In this document: in pieces, positions 27,101 through 42,100 of the stretch
Numbering within the stretch: position 1 is the first letter of the stretch
Layout of the letters: each line of letters opens with the position of its first letter
From: Ligula intestinalis
Lineage: Eukaryota > Platyhelminthes > Cestoda > Diphyllobothriidea > Diphyllobothriidae
Reading direction: 5' to 3'
DNA length: 64,000 bases
NCBI GenBank assembly: GCA_036362985.1
Contig: JAYGXS010000004.1
Coordinates: forward strand, 35,159,540 to 35,223,539
Translations under genes and position numbers: made by a program
Notes under the pieces: model-generated
The model's input: the letters and a program-made list of their open reading frames with translations, nothing else
The model's database searches: none
What the model was told of the DNA's origin: nothing

Positions 27101-30100
27101 CCAGAGTCACTTAGCGGCATACACTAGGCTGCGCTCTATTTGTTTTCCTCCTGTCCCACCTCTCCCAGACTGGCTACACCAAACCTTGTCATCTTAACCA
27201 GCCTTCTCTCTGATCGATCTCTCTCCCCTAATTCCACGACTCACTTGTCAGCAAAGACAAACACGTTTAAACTTGTACTCCGTTCCCATATACATGCACT
27301 GGCCCAGACAGAATGTATCGAACTCCTACGTTCGCTCGCCATTTACTCTTCTGAACCATAATAAAGCTTAATAAGGCAAGCCTGCAATTTGAAATACTGG
27401 CCATTTTGAGCCTAAAACTGACAGAAAAGGTATAATAGGTAACCTGGAGCAATGCACGTAAAGATACTGAAGTCTAAAATGTGAAAAGTATATCGTTAAG
27501 TTGGATTCTCCTGATGCTCATCACCCCTTTTTCCTCCAGTGAAATTCGTCTTAACTGAAGATAAAATTGCTTATGTTGCTAAGGGTGGGTATCGTTATTC
27601 CATTGCTAGGTACTCGGTGACCTCCTTCCCTTTCTGGCTATCATCATCATCTTCTGGCTTTCATTCACTGTTTTTCTCGTCGCCATAATCTATAAGCCAA
27701 ATCCAGACGACCCTTTGCGATCTCAAGTAAAAGAATTCTTTGTTGGCATGAGGAATTCTTTCTTTGCAATGTTTGGTGAATTCAACATAGATGATAACAT
27801 CGATGCCCTAGGTAAGTACGCAAAAAGCGAATTTGATCTACAACCAATTGACTAAATAGATATTAAACTTAATCTTGAATAACTTTTTAATTCAATTGCT
27901 ATTATCATGGTCTGACAATATGGCATAGCAACCACAAAATAGGGCAGAGATTGTTGCTGTGTCTATACCCAAAATGTTTTTCCTAAATTACAGACAGGTT
28001 GGAAGAGGAATGCTCTGCTGCGGATGGTTGTACCTATCCTTTCTACGACTGGTCGTATCCCCTTGTTTATGCCGTTTATGTGCTCTGTACACATGTGATC
28101 CTTATAAACCTGCTCATCGCCATGTTTACGTGAGTTGCGTTTTAAATTGACTAGTCACATCTTACACCCCCCAGGCATCCTACCTTTCCTTTTCTAATTT
28201 TACTACCTACTCTTCTCGTTGGAGGAGGAGGAGGAGGAGGAGGAGGAAAATAAAGAGAATAAGAAAGAAGAAAAATCGACAATTCCTCTAAATTTAAGAT
28301 GACCAATTGATTCTAAACGTAGCTTCGCTTTTGCTCGAAACATCTGTCTAGTTTGGCTTTAATGGAAATGGTCCAAATATCCTGGTGTCAAGAAGTCCAA
28401 AGCGTCGTCAGTAAACTAACAATGCAATGGTAACTCTGGTAGAAAAGGAGATGACACGTTCATTTGGAAGCAGACAACATATTCGGTCAGAAGGTGCCCA
28501 CGATTATGACTTAGTATTCAATTGTTACGGTAGGCGGTTTACACAGGAGGTTATTTTGTTTGAAGGTTGTTTGGTCTGAACGAACTGAATAGAAAGGCTG
28601 TTTTATGTATTACCGACGAAGACAGAGGGACATCCACAAAGGCCTTTTCTGGCTTATTTGTCGTCATCAAGGGGTGATACCCAACTCCAGTGTAGTCTGC
28701 ATCATTTGCTCAAATGAGCGTTTTCTGTTTTCTTTAGACGATATCCCTTTTTGAAAGAAACACCTAATGAATATAAAGCTAACCGCGTGGTATTTTTGCA
28801 TTAAATTATTATAGCCAGAGAACCCAACCCTTTGATGGTGTTAAGAATTTAAAAGTGATCATGCGATTTCTTTATCAGTTCCTTTTCGTCAAACTGTTAC
28901 CGCTTGAGACCGTAGCAGGCTATGCAAGATAAAATATTACTGCTTTTTGACTTGCTACCTTATCTCAATAAAAATTAATTTTCTTAATCATATGCTGAAG
29001 TCAGGAGGCGAGAAAAAATGGGACACTACATTAAGCCGGCTAATGAATTCCGATAAAATCTACAGTATTTTAGATTTTGGTCATTTGAATTATTTTTTAA
29101 TGCACTACTGAATTCATGTTGACTTCACATACCCAAAGTATTTTCCCTAATGACCTGTAAATAATTAACACTGGTTTTGAAATAACCTCTGCCGACAGCT
29201 GATAGACGCAGATATAGGTTAGGAAGATTTGTGTTGCTGCTCAGCGTAATTACAAGGGGTATTAACTTAAAACCAGGTCTAGCAAGCGTGTTGATTAAAG
29301 GACACAACAACTAAACGCCAGAACAAGCATTGGCAACCTCGTTTGCAAAAACTCAAATTTACTTTGGGGACATGATCATTGTGGGACGGACGTATAAAGT
29401 GCAGTTTGATAACAGTAACTAGGATGATTTTTCGAACTTAAGTGTTGACATAAGGAACGGTCCTGGGTCGTCCTGGCTTCCCCAGGGCTGCCATCAGCGG
29501 CAGTAGTGGCCACTTCTTGCTTGTGTGTAATCATAAGAATTCTTTAATAATGAGCCGCGCGTCTGCAGTGTAAACATGAGTCAACTGAGCAGCCTTCAGT
29601 ATGAACTTCAACCCTAGGACCACGATCAGTCCATCATCATAGTCACATAAAAATGGCACTATCCTACCAAAATAGACTGTCAACCTCAGTATATTTCCCC
29701 TTACCTACAGACAACTACGGTGGGAAGTAAAATTAAACTTCAGCAATCTTCCCGATGACTTATTCACTCAGACTAACACGTCTTATATGCGGGGTCACTT
29801 TCTAAAATACACCCAAGCAAAGCATGAATGTATGGAAGCACGTTTTTTAGTAACAGAATGGTTAAAGCATGGAGCGATCTGCTGGAAATGTTGTCTTCTA
29901 CGTTTGTTTAAAAAGATTTACGAGCAAACCGGCCACTTATCAAGTTTCGCAATAACAAAACAGTCAAAATACCTGAAAACATAGAAGTTCCAAAAAGTTA
30001 GTAGTCGGGCATTGTTTATCTTAGAAGTGAATATGCGAGTTCCGGAAAGCAGTTAAGAAGAAGAAGATGCGATCACTAGAACAAGAGCTTTATTTCCCTG

Positions 30101-33100
30101 ACGTTTTGGAGTCTGTCAAGAATCCTTAATCATAGGTCATGGTAGGATAATCTGAGCCATGCACAGCTAGGGGTGAAACAGGCACAGATATCACGGTTAT
30201 TTGATACTTGCGTTCCTTGTCTGCGATATCCTTGTCCGTGTCGAATGCGGGCTTGGTAAGTGGTTATTCGCAGAAAATGAGTCGAACACGAAGTATCAAG
30301 CTAGCACCGCACCAATTAAGATCCCAAGCGATGGCTACAGGAGAGAATAATTATAGTACGCATGCGGATGACCGCTACCAACTATAAATACCGTGATATC
30401 TGTGCATGTTTCACTCCTAGCTGCGCATTGCTCAGACTATCCTACCATTATCTATGATTAAGGATTCTCGACAGAATCCGAAACGTCAGAAACATAAAAA
30501 TCTTCCTCCAGTGATCGCAGAAGAGAGCTAATGTTACTACTAATGCTATCTACAGTAGTTGCATTTTTTTTATTTTTAAGGAAGAGGTATAGTCAAATGG
30601 AGAGCGAATCGAAACAACTATGGGCAATGCAACAATTTATCCTGGTTCAGACCTTTACGACTGCTCCACCTCTACCACCAACCGTAATGTTAATCTGGCC
30701 TCTGGTCTGCATATACCAGATTCTGACGGTGTGCTGCAATCGCACGAAAACAAAAGCATCAAACCCTTTCTGTAAGTTTGCCTGAGGACTTAAAATACGT
30801 TCCAGTGCGGTCATCACATTTGCCCTCGCCTCCTGCTCCACTGTTTTACTTTAAGTTAACAAGAAATTACCAGACGGATAGAAAATTAACAATCGTAAGT
30901 CCACGATGATTTTAGCTCATCGTGGTTGCGTCGTACAGCAGCGAAGCACGTGTCTGGGCTTTTAGTCAGCACCTGTGCAATTGATTACTTAGCTCGTTTC
31001 CTGGCCAGGACAGAAGAACTTGTGAAGAAGAATTGGACGTAATTGCTGCAACAATAACCTTTATGCGCCTGACGCTTCAGGTTCCAGCTGGAACCCACGT
31101 TCAGTCACAGCATCAGACAGGTGTTCTTCGTAAAAAGGGATTTACAGTTTTTATAGGATGCAATGGCTGGGCTACTGCACACCTAGAACAGTAAACGGCT
31201 CCCCGTTTATCGGTGAAGATTGTCTCTGTTGTGGTAAATGCTCGATGACCAAAGTGCGGGTTGTTATCTGCCAAAATTGCATCATCCCTTTTGCAGGTTA
31301 CTGTGATGATGACTCGGTCACCTAACTTACAAGTATTAGATCTGGAAATTGCGTCCAGTTGCGCACTTCCCAAATGGCAGACTGTTTTGAGAAAGCTGAA
31401 CCACAGCGCGAAATGTGAGCTTGGGAACGGCACTGTAGTCATTAAATGGGCTTGCGGCCGCAAATCAGCATTCAAGCAAATCGCGGCTCACGCGATTGTC
31501 ATTTCTCGTGAGAATATCGGTGTCATCGAATTTGAATATGTAGCTGAGTTGTCCAATATTATTGTCTGCAACATCTGGAGGTGCCCACTTGAGGGAAGTA
31601 TCAACTGGTCTACCTTGGACAACCTCTATACGGTCGAATATAGAGGAAAGTGATATCATCGGGACGATTATGAACTACAGGGCATATTCGGTATGCAGGT
31701 GGTTCTCTGGTGCTGTGGATATTCCAGGTAATTTTTTCTATCATTGCTTTTTTATAAGTACATATTAGCAAGTGTTTTTTTGGCATATCAGTTCTTTTTC
31801 GACCGGTTGGACGGTATCTTGTTCATACATTTCCATCTAGTTTATGTTGGAATGTCACCGTTGTATCCAGCCTTATGATATCTTCTTGAACTCCGTTCGA
31901 GGCATGAAAACTTCCTGCGAAAATGGGTATTTACAAACATCTAGGCGAGATAAGGCTCCGTAAAGTTTTAGTGCAAACTCTTTAAGGTTTATTACCCTCT
32001 TGAGGTGGGAAGGTCATTTCAAAGCGACTTTTGGAAGAGGTGACTTTTTGCTACATTTCAAGCTTGTTTATGGGGGTGAACCTACTTTATGCGCCCAAAC
32101 TGGATGCAATCCTACGGCCCTTCTCTTCCACACGTGCTAGTAGACAAGAAGACGCAAGTTGGTCGTGGTTAAAGGCTTTTGTCTAATGCCCCTCTCACTA
32201 GGTCTCAAATTTCTGGTTGGCGCGAGGTAACAGAAAGCCTGTAGCGGCGAAGAGCCGCTACAGTGCTTGGCAAGAGAGACCGTGTTATACCCTTATTTGG
32301 CAAACCTTTAGGTCAAGCCGCTTGCTGCGTCATGGAAGATCATGAGAAGGTATACGTCATCAGTGGCCGCATTTCCTCCTCTCTTACACAGGCACGAGTG
32401 ACAGGTTCTACTGTGTGAGTCTACTGGTCATTCGCTCGTTTGGAATGGTTGATGCAGCGGACCAAATGTAAGCACGAACCCGTCTCGGATCGAATGAGTT
32501 ATGTAGATTTATAGGCCAGCTCATTCCCTAGTTATTTAATATTTAGGTACATGGAGAGCAGCACGAGTTTTCCTCGGCCCGATAATGGCTTCGACTCCAT
32601 CAGCTCCCAGGCTCAGACCTCATCCTCTTCACTATTATGGGTGTGGTGGTGTAATGTAGATGCAATGCAAGTCTGCCACATGTTTAGAGCCGCAGCCCCA
32701 CCCTTCATAGACAGTGGCGAGCCACGTTCCTTTACTACAATATACAATAGTGGAAGGAGCTAAACATAAAGCTACGAGACGGAATCAAACTGCTGACAGC
32801 CTGAATGTTATAAACTCGTCAACTGACGCGATGATGCCCATACAAAAACGCCTCGATCAAATCCCCAAAGGAGAACTTAAGATCAGAGGTGAAATAATAG
32901 AAGTATATTGCCGAATTCTAAGGGTGTGTTTAAGTCTTAAGAGGAAAATGCGGTCCACACAAGGTGAAAATGCTATCGCGCCAATTAGATCGTATCCTCG
33001 AGCGACTTCAACTGGCGTTCTGACGCATCCGAATGGTTGGGTAGAGGACTAATCGTGTCGGCAGCGTGCACACTATCACTACGCGCCCGGCCTGCGGCGT

Positions 33101-36100
33101 GGGAACGGGTGGTTAGGGCGAGGAAAAAGTAGGTTATCCATTGTAGGACACACTAATTATGATGCTTTATTGAGTTAATATCCATTTTGCAACTCTGCTA
33201 GGTTTAACACACATAAAACCTGCTAGCTTTAAGTAAGAAGGCGTTGCCCGATTTGATTATTTTATAGTTTCGTAGAGCAGTCTTTTGTGGCTTTGCGGCG
33301 TTCCCAATCGGACTCTGTTGTCGAACGCGTAAGCCGTGCTTTAATTTCGTCTGCAAAATAACCAGCCTAATCTCTTATTATCTTGTCGGTAATTATCTTA
33401 CAGTGCTTTATGTAGGGATCGTACGCTCCAGTGCTGCCTTTACTACTGGGAGGGGGTTCTTAATTGTGATTTTATTAAGTCGATTGTAAGGCATTTACGG
33501 GCTACGTGCTTTTGTTCATCATATGATGCCTAATAATAATGACTAGCATAGGTAGTTATTGGAAATATTGTATCAAAATTTATGACATAATTGTCCATAA
33601 GCCAACCAACGGATGAAGATTCCCAAGAACCAATTGTACCTGGTAATCCTGAGCCACAGTAATTATGACGAGGCTTAATAAGTTGGACATCGCGTAGGCC
33701 ATACATGGCGTTACATTTCCTGAGCAACAAATTATCACTCGGAACAGTCCATTCCCGTGGTCCAGAATGTACTGATGCATTGCCGCTCTGTCTACGATCC
33801 TTTTAACGCGCTTTTTGTGGTAAGTACTGACGAGATAAATAAAGTTTAAATCGACCTTTTCAAGCATGATTAAACCCACAGCTGTGCCGTCGACAAGAGA
33901 AACCACTTGGAGATGCCGCTGAAGCACAAAGGCAAAAACAGATGCTTCTAATAGTTATATCAAAAGAACTCAGACGAGGTTTACTAAAACAAGTATAATA
34001 GATAGGTATGCATATTATATCCAATGTAGTTACATAAGAAAGCTTTATGATCAAAACTTAAAAACTAAAATAATTCTTCAAAGCATTCATCGAAGCAGGG
34101 AGTGTTTCGATATTTTACTGCAGCAGGGAGTTGGGGTCGAATTTGCAGACTCAGCCGAACATGAAAACTCATTGCCGAGAAAAAGTAACGGCCACAACAG
34201 AAGCCAGCAAATAATATGTCCGGGAATAACTATAAAACTTTCTCGTTTAAAGTAAATTCTTTCAAACCCGCTTTACTTGGTCATTTAAGGTCGAATATCT
34301 GCTTAGCTTACTTTGCTCGGGGGTTAAGACAGGGTAATAATGAAAAAAATGTGATTGGTTTTTTTTAATTCCCTGCATGTTTTGATGCACTTTTCATAGA
34401 ATTTGAAATAACTGACTTTTCGCTTTATATTCGCTATGCTTTTTGCTATAAGTGCCGTTTTAAGATTACGAAACGCATCACAGAGCGGCGAAATATGCGC
34501 TCAAATTTTAAAAAAGTGAAAATTTTCTGTCAGAAGTTGCCTACGGATCTTCCGTCTACGGTATAACAAGAGCAGGTGATGGAATGTCGCGGGTTCTCAT
34601 ACAGATACCAAATTATCAGTGTGATAAAACAAACTTTAATCACACACGTTTACTACTGACCTCCATGATACAAAATAGTATAGAGTTCCCCAACATACTT
34701 TTCTTTTTCGACGGGCTCAAATGAAATTATTTTTTGCTGAATTCGCATCTTTGTTCCCGAAACGATGCAGTTTCTCGTAGCGTGATTTAATTTATTTTCA
34801 TGAAGGAAAAAGCAAAATTTTTATCTTCCTTATACATTTATTTAAAAATCTTTTGGTGATATTATTGTTCGTTTATGGTACAAACAGCACAAACATGTGG
34901 TTTTGATCCATAACTTTCAACAATGTAGAAGCATTTATGGATTTGAAGAAACATAAGATTGTATCCGCTTGTGTTCTACTTTTCCTTCGATAAACAGATC
35001 TGAACTAAAGTAAACCGTACTAAACTACTTTCTGTACCTCAACTCAACACAATTAACAACCGCAAATTTTTGCCATATTGCCACTTCGCACTTTGATTTT
35101 GACCATTCATAATTTAAGCAATTGACTGTACACTTTGCATGTTAAGGTCGCATTGAACGCAGCGAACGCCATGAAAGACAACTTATTAGCTGGCAGAAGT
35201 TCTGCTCGCTAGACTTCCTACGTCACAATAAAATGAACATCCGCCTGGCTCTGGAACATCCCAAATTCGCATCCAAGGAATCGAGGGAAAAGGGCATCTT
35301 CACGAAGCCGTTCAGGGAAGAACCCAAATCAAATAATGGCGAACACGATGGTGAGAAGTATAAGGAAACAAAAACTATTATGGAAACATTGGCGGTCCTT
35401 CAGAACTACATAGAGGAACTGTCTGATGGTCTAGCTAGGGTCAACCCAGAGGTGAGTTACAAGCACCCTCATATTCATGATAGTATTCGTGATAAATATA
35501 GGGTTACAACCAGTGTTCAGCCTTTAGTTGCTAATGTTTTCGCATGAGCATATTCAGAGAGTTAAGTTATTTTGGGCGTGAAGGTGGCGGAAGGAAGAAT
35601 GATCCGACGACAGGCTGCAGGGCGAGAAACGTTGCACTATTGGTTATCCTGCAGCTTAATCTCAAGATATTTTCTCTTCTCAAGGTGTCAGCCTTAGAAC
35701 GAGTTTCTTTTTCCGCACTGCTATCGCTTCGTCGGAACTTCGTATGCAGGGCAGTCCTCCAATCTTTCCAACTGAACCAAACTAACTAAACGGCTCCAGG
35801 TGTTTCTTACCGAGGTAGTGGGTCCTGGGTTTAATTACTTGTCTAATGGATACCTCCAGTCTGTGTTAGACGCCAACTGCAAATGGTGCGAAAGGGGGAC
35901 CGAAGTTCTTTAAGATGATTTAGACGCGCGAAGCCGTGCGTGTTTCTTATTGACTCGACCTCGCATATGTGCTAGACACCGCTCGTCTAGGACTGGGCTT
36001 CCAACGACAAGCTGCAGGGTGAAAAGCAGATACTGAGGGTCACAAGCAAGAGCACGAGAGGCCGGGCATTTAGAAAGGGTTTAAACTTTCGTTGATGGCC

Positions 36101-39100
36101 GCTCACCGATCACTTCTGGGACTAACTCATCCCCTTCTGTCTTGGGGCTCACTCTCGTGCCCTGCCGGCAGCCGCACTGTGGCTAGTAGTCTGGGAAGAT
36201 AAAAATTGTCAACAAAGACAAGGCAGGCAAATGGTTAACTGCGTCGCAATCTACGCGTGCTCAAATTGCTTTGCCAAATGTTCCTTTGGATTCAGATCTG
36301 CTGCGACAAAAGCCAAGTAAAATTTCGCAGACAAAAGTGCGATTGGTAGGGTGAATGCAGTTGTATTTCTAAATGGCCGACGTCTTAGTTGCCTATCTAC
36401 TTACTTCAGTTTTCATCAAAACCATGATGCGAAAGCTGAAAGCATATACAGTAAATCATTCAACTATTTATTTAAATATTCCCCAAAATATGGAATGCGC
36501 TTACGATTTCAAAGGAGTACTGATGTTGCGTTTTAATATTGGTAAGCCTGCAGCCCAACCTCAAGATCTGTCCACCTCTTCGGAATGCCGGCCTTGGAAG
36601 GAGCTTCGTTCCGACATCCTGCTATATGTATACTCTTTAACACATTTTAACCTAATCAGTATGCATTTTTCTCATTTACTTCTAATATCCTCTGAAGTGC
36701 AAATATATATATATATATCATAGAAAAGCTGCGCGAAATTCTTCTTCCTTGTAAGCTGTTGGGAAAAAATCACGCCTTCTTCAAATTTTATGTTTTAAGA
36801 AGTTGTTACCGTTGACTCTAAAAAAATCTAATTGCTAAATACTGTTGCAATCCCTCGGTCGTTGCACTTTTATTCAAGTTCACCTTTTAAAGAGTGTGTA
36901 CTATGCGATCGAAGGAAAGTAATAAAGAATACTTTAGTGCATTTTTTTCTATATAATTTGTATTTGAGTTTAAAAGGCACCGTAAATCAAGGAGTAAAAC
37001 ACGTACTACATAAGGAGCAGGGTATCAGAAAGAAACTTCGTTTTGTACACAGGTGTGTTTGCGCAGGTGTCTTGAAAATCACTTGTTACCGAAGTGTGCT
37101 TCATGCAACCCCCTCCCCGAGTGAACACGGAGCCGGCGAGACTCGCAATGCTTAAACATGGCAAAACAATTTTCGCTTGATTCGTCATAATTGGAACGTG
37201 AGGCTGCGCAAAAACCATCCGATAATTGACCCAGAGAAGGCCAGATGCTGTGAGTTCATGGGGGGATTAGCACAAAAAAGCAAAGGAAAGAGTGTTTGAA
37301 CGAGTTCGCGGAAAGCAAGTAATTCGCGAAGCTGCACTGAGGAATACATTTCGCAAACTGTATAATTCAACACTATCCAGAAGCGCTTTACTGGTACAAA
37401 ACTTGTTTTCGAAAGAAGGAAACTTGTCTAAAAGCCGGCTTACTGACGAGGCCGAAGTCTCTTGAGATCCAGCTGTAGGCTAAGCAAAATAACAACGCAA
37501 CCGCTGGTTGAACGCTTTCATTCACCTGAGGTTTCGAATTATTTTCTAATGCATAAGCAGAGAAAGGCACTTCGTACGCAGGGACTCACAGTAAGGTATA
37601 TTCGGTATGCTAAAACATAGTTTTGACAATTAACGGTCCCCATGTGTGTCGTAGCCCCTGTTCTATCAAGAGTCCCCGCCAGCTCCCAAACTGGTTGTTG
37701 TTGTAAGACGGAGAAACGCGAGACCCCAACTGGCTTGAGCCAAATGTCCGCGGGGGTGAGTTGGGTGTCTGGCCGGCAACTATAAGCGAACCTATGCTGA
37801 CAGTAATGCGGAGAAACGCCGCAGTCGGAACAGCTGACGGGTGTGGATGGGAAAAGCTGGTGTTGGTTTATGGCGAAGGAGCTTTGAGTAGTCACTTCGT
37901 AGTTAAGCAAAGTTCCAGCAGGTGACCCTCGGGAGTTTTTTTAGAGGCCGCAATCGGAGGTGGATAGCCGCATCGGGGATTGTTGCTCTCTAAGGCGCTA
38001 ATTGCTCGATGACTGGCGTACAGATCGCGACCTGCTAAAATGTGCTCGTGCTTGATTTGGCTTAACTATTGCTCAACCAACTAGTTCACCGGAAGTGGCC
38101 TCGGAAGATTTCCTTGTCCGTGTGTTCTCCAAGTAGCAAACTGCTTTGGTAAAATTTCTTCTCAGCACCGTGGTGGGACACTGTTCTTGCGGGTATACTG
38201 CGTGCCGGCAGACTATGACTCAAGCTACTCGCGGCTCGCGCGACTTTCACTTCTTGCAAGAAGTGGACCTCATAAAATTTGAATGTGTGGATGGGCATCG
38301 TCAAATGAGCTGCAATTTAGCGTCAGACCTCACTGCTGCCGCATGTTCGGCATTTCGCGTCTGGAGTCTTCGATTTTCCCCTATGTAGTAACTTTATCGG
38401 CCACTGCACCTGGTCAAATAGATGACTACAGCTGTTTTTTGCCGTGGCCGTGGATGCTCTGTTTTCATTATCTGACATTGAACGGTTGTCTGCACTCTGT
38501 AAGGGACTAAAAATGCAAGTCGTGCGAGCAGGCACCTTTAAAATCACTCATCAACGTTTAGAGTTCATGTGGTTTGTCGTTCGTTCCGTTCACACATGCA
38601 CCGTTGGACAACGTTGCGTAGACCACCACTGCTCTTAGATACCTACTCAGATTTGTTAAACGGTACATGTGCAAACGAGGCAAGGAGCAAAATCGCAATG
38701 ATCCAAAATTTTGGAGGTCGCGTATGCTTCTCCTTAGTATCTTGTACCATCGACTTCATGTGCTTTTCGAAATATATGCACGAGACTCCTTTCATCTAAG
38801 ACCGAGCTTTCGGGGTGCCCATGAATTCCTAAAGTTACGGGCAGGCCGATGCCAAGTACATCTGGCCAGCCAATTTACAGTAAAATTCTCTCAGATGTTT
38901 TTCGTGATGCATTTTAAGCAGACACTGTGTTTCTCATTTCATTTATTACGTATGCAAAAAGATAAAAAGCAACAAATGGCATAGTATTTACCTAAGATGC
39001 CATCGCATTTTGCTAACTTATCATAACCTTCCTTTATTTTCATTTATTTCTGAAGGCATTCCAAATGCTCAGGGCCATAACGCCAAGACCCAACTTGCCT

Positions 39101-42100
39101 GCTGAGAATCCAGATTTCATGGTAAGTCACTCATATCACTTCCTGTATGCAGCAAAATCGTTGCCCCGTTTGTGTCTTCTCAGAATCCGTATAGTTTTTT
39201 CCGTAACTTCTTGCATTCTTCATAAGCTTTAGCTCACTCAACATATAAGTACACCACACAGGGCGTCAAATTCCTAGCGACTGGAAAGTACCATATTGGT
39301 CTTTGGTATTCCGACATGGATATAACAAAATAGTGCAGCCAATGGCCGATCCCGTGAGATGTTAACGGAAATTCTGGCAGGTGTTTCCGATTGGGGAGGA
39401 GTACGCAAACGAAGCGGTGCACCAAAACTCGGAGATGATTTAGACACGTCTTGTTGGTGACTTTTTAATGCACGGCCTTCCGACCGTATGCAAAAACCAC
39501 ACTCGGTAAATAGTGTCTGCCTAAGTGGGACGATTGCTTCTACCGGCTCTTCGATGCACCTTGTTGGATGCGACAAGCCAGTTAATTATTCGGGAACCGA
39601 AACATCACTAGCATTTGACAGGAAATGTTAGCAATGGGAAACTGGACACGATCGGCTCAAACTCTCATAGAAGTTGGCACAATTTTTGCTTGTATATGGG
39701 GACACTCAAATGAAATGATCTTCTTGCGTTCACAAAGATACAGGAAGTCAAGTTAGGTGGGTGAACCTTTCTGATTATTCATCGCTAGATGAGTACAATA
39801 ATACAAGGGATGGTAGAGTTAGCACAAATTGGAGCAACCAATCAGAAGTAACTAGGAAGAGGGGGGTTAAAGGGCTCAAATGGTCAGATTTTAGTCATAA
39901 TTAGGGACCAGAGAGAGGGTAGGGGAGAGAAGGGGACTGACAATTAGTTTATGTCATTCCGTCGTCCCTGTCTCGCGTCGTGGTGGGGGACCTCAGGACG
40001 CAAGGCGTTGCGGTCTCGAGCAGGCTGTCTATTGTCGCTGTCTTGTGTTCCCACGAGCAAGCTAGTTAAGATTACGATAGTACTCTGTCAAATGTTACTA
40101 AAACTGCAACTTGCAGAACAGCGGTTACCCATGTAGAGTTGTGGAAAGGTGTGAGAAAACAGGGGCTACAATGGGGGCTTTATCCATTATCGATTTCAAG
40201 AAGGGCAACTCGCGGTTGATCATGTGATCCAGCTCATATAGAATTAAAGTTTTCTTCTCCGTAGAACAATGACCTTTGCTGTTGTATACGAGATCAATGA
40301 CATAGATAAACTCTGCCAAATTCGTTGCCTTTACTGTGTTCAAATCAAGTAACAGGTGATGATAGTTAAGACCACTTGCAACAAAACAAAAAGGTGCTCT
40401 GACAGTCGTTGACGAACGTTTACCGATCGCTGACGGAACTTACACTTCCTACTCTGTCAAACGTCCCATTTATCTGGTTATGATAACAGCCTTTCTGACA
40501 AATTTAGAGCATGCATGTGCAGCAGGATTTGTCGGCATCAATAAATTTCGTGACAGCTTCTCAGCCGCATACTGTCGCTGTGAAGTTTCAAACTGTTGTA
40601 TGTTCTCTTTATCATCTTCACGCAGAGACAAGATGCAGCTGAGAAGCTTTCACGAAATTTATTGATGCCAATAAATCCCGCCGTATACGCCTGCACTAAT
40701 TTGTATCGGGGAACAAATGCTTCAAACTTGCTGACAAAGCCTTTGTTTGCCATATTTCCTATCGGACCAACTAGGTTGGAGGGAGGGTAGATGACTGTGA
40801 ATAGGTATGGAGGAACATGCCTGTCACTGTTCACTTCACAGTATCTTAAATGTAATTGAGCTAGTGCAAGCACTTCGTTAAGGCCTGGTACAAACCCTCG
40901 GCATGCATAACACTTCCAATTGATTCAGAAGGACAGTTGGCGAGCATACGTATACTTTCGATAAATTCTCTTCGGGCCATTACATTTATATGGAAGGGGA
41001 AGGTACAGGGTGACAAGCAATCAATTAATTATCGTTCTAATCAACTTAGTCTTGGGAATGGGGGCTTGGGGTTTGGGTTGATAAAAAGGGGGTAGTGACA
41101 GGGTAATTAGGAGAGGGGGGAAAAGAACGCGTGGAAAATGCTGGCAGTTCTGCGGCCGTTGGCCATGCTAGGCTTGGGGCCTGAGTCATAGTCAGAAGGG
41201 TAAAGATAAGAGAGGGGGTGGGTTAATGCGCACTGGTGTCACAATTACGTGGTGTAACGTTAGGATTGAGCTTAGAGTCAAGGCTTGCGTTAAAATTAGG
41301 AGTCGGTACCATCCCGATAAATAAAACAAGGCCAAATGTAGGAAGTGGGGGATCGAGATTGCTCTGCCCTATTCCGACTGATTATGTGTTGATTGAGTTT
41401 TGCTAGCTTGCACTATCTCTTGTCAACTTGCATGCTTTAGGATTCAACTCTACGCATCCCTCAACCAAGTGTCAGTGGATTCAGTCCCAATCAGTCATTC
41501 AGAGCATCAAGGCGTAAGTTTTGAAATATTTTCTTAACGCTTGCATGCAGCAGTCGACATGGCAAAATTATGGTGGAAGCACAAAAGGCGCCAACATTAG
41601 ATCAATGCCTTATGCCACTGCTGTTGAATTTATTTTGATTGGACGTTTGGGCGAGTGAAAAACAAGGAAAGTATCTCATATTGGTGAAACGATTTGTTAA
41701 GCGTCCAAAGGCTTATCCGCAGTTTCTAGCGCTGCTAGGAAGGCGGATTGACTTAAAGCTATAATTTTGTGTAAGTGTTATGGGAATGGATGTTCAGACT
41801 TAGAGATATAGATTTAGGATGAGGGTAAGTTAGAGTTGGAGATAGGGTGAAGAGTTGCGATTTTGAGGAGGGGTAACATTTACAGATATATAATTGGATC
41901 AGCTGCGTAAGATATATTCGAGTTGTTTTCTATTCGGTTTCTGTTGGCTGTCTTTTTGTTCCAACGCTGGGCTAGGATAATGCTGATACATTAGTTTGCC
42001 CATTCAATGTAATGACGATCGAAATCCTGAAAGGTCTTGTTATACTAGCAAAATAAGTCAGTAGAGTTGTGATATGCATTATCACATAGTCTCTCCTAAG

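Noticed and set aside
33580..33927. 115-codon antisense ORF
   Set aside because: Hydrophobic composition but no domain, no conserved partner frame and no splice context.
36373..36723. Extra TRPM exon between exons 14 and 15
   Set aside because: A gtaagc donor exists, but the available acceptor gives phase 1 or an early stop, while exons 14 and 15 already join in phase 0.
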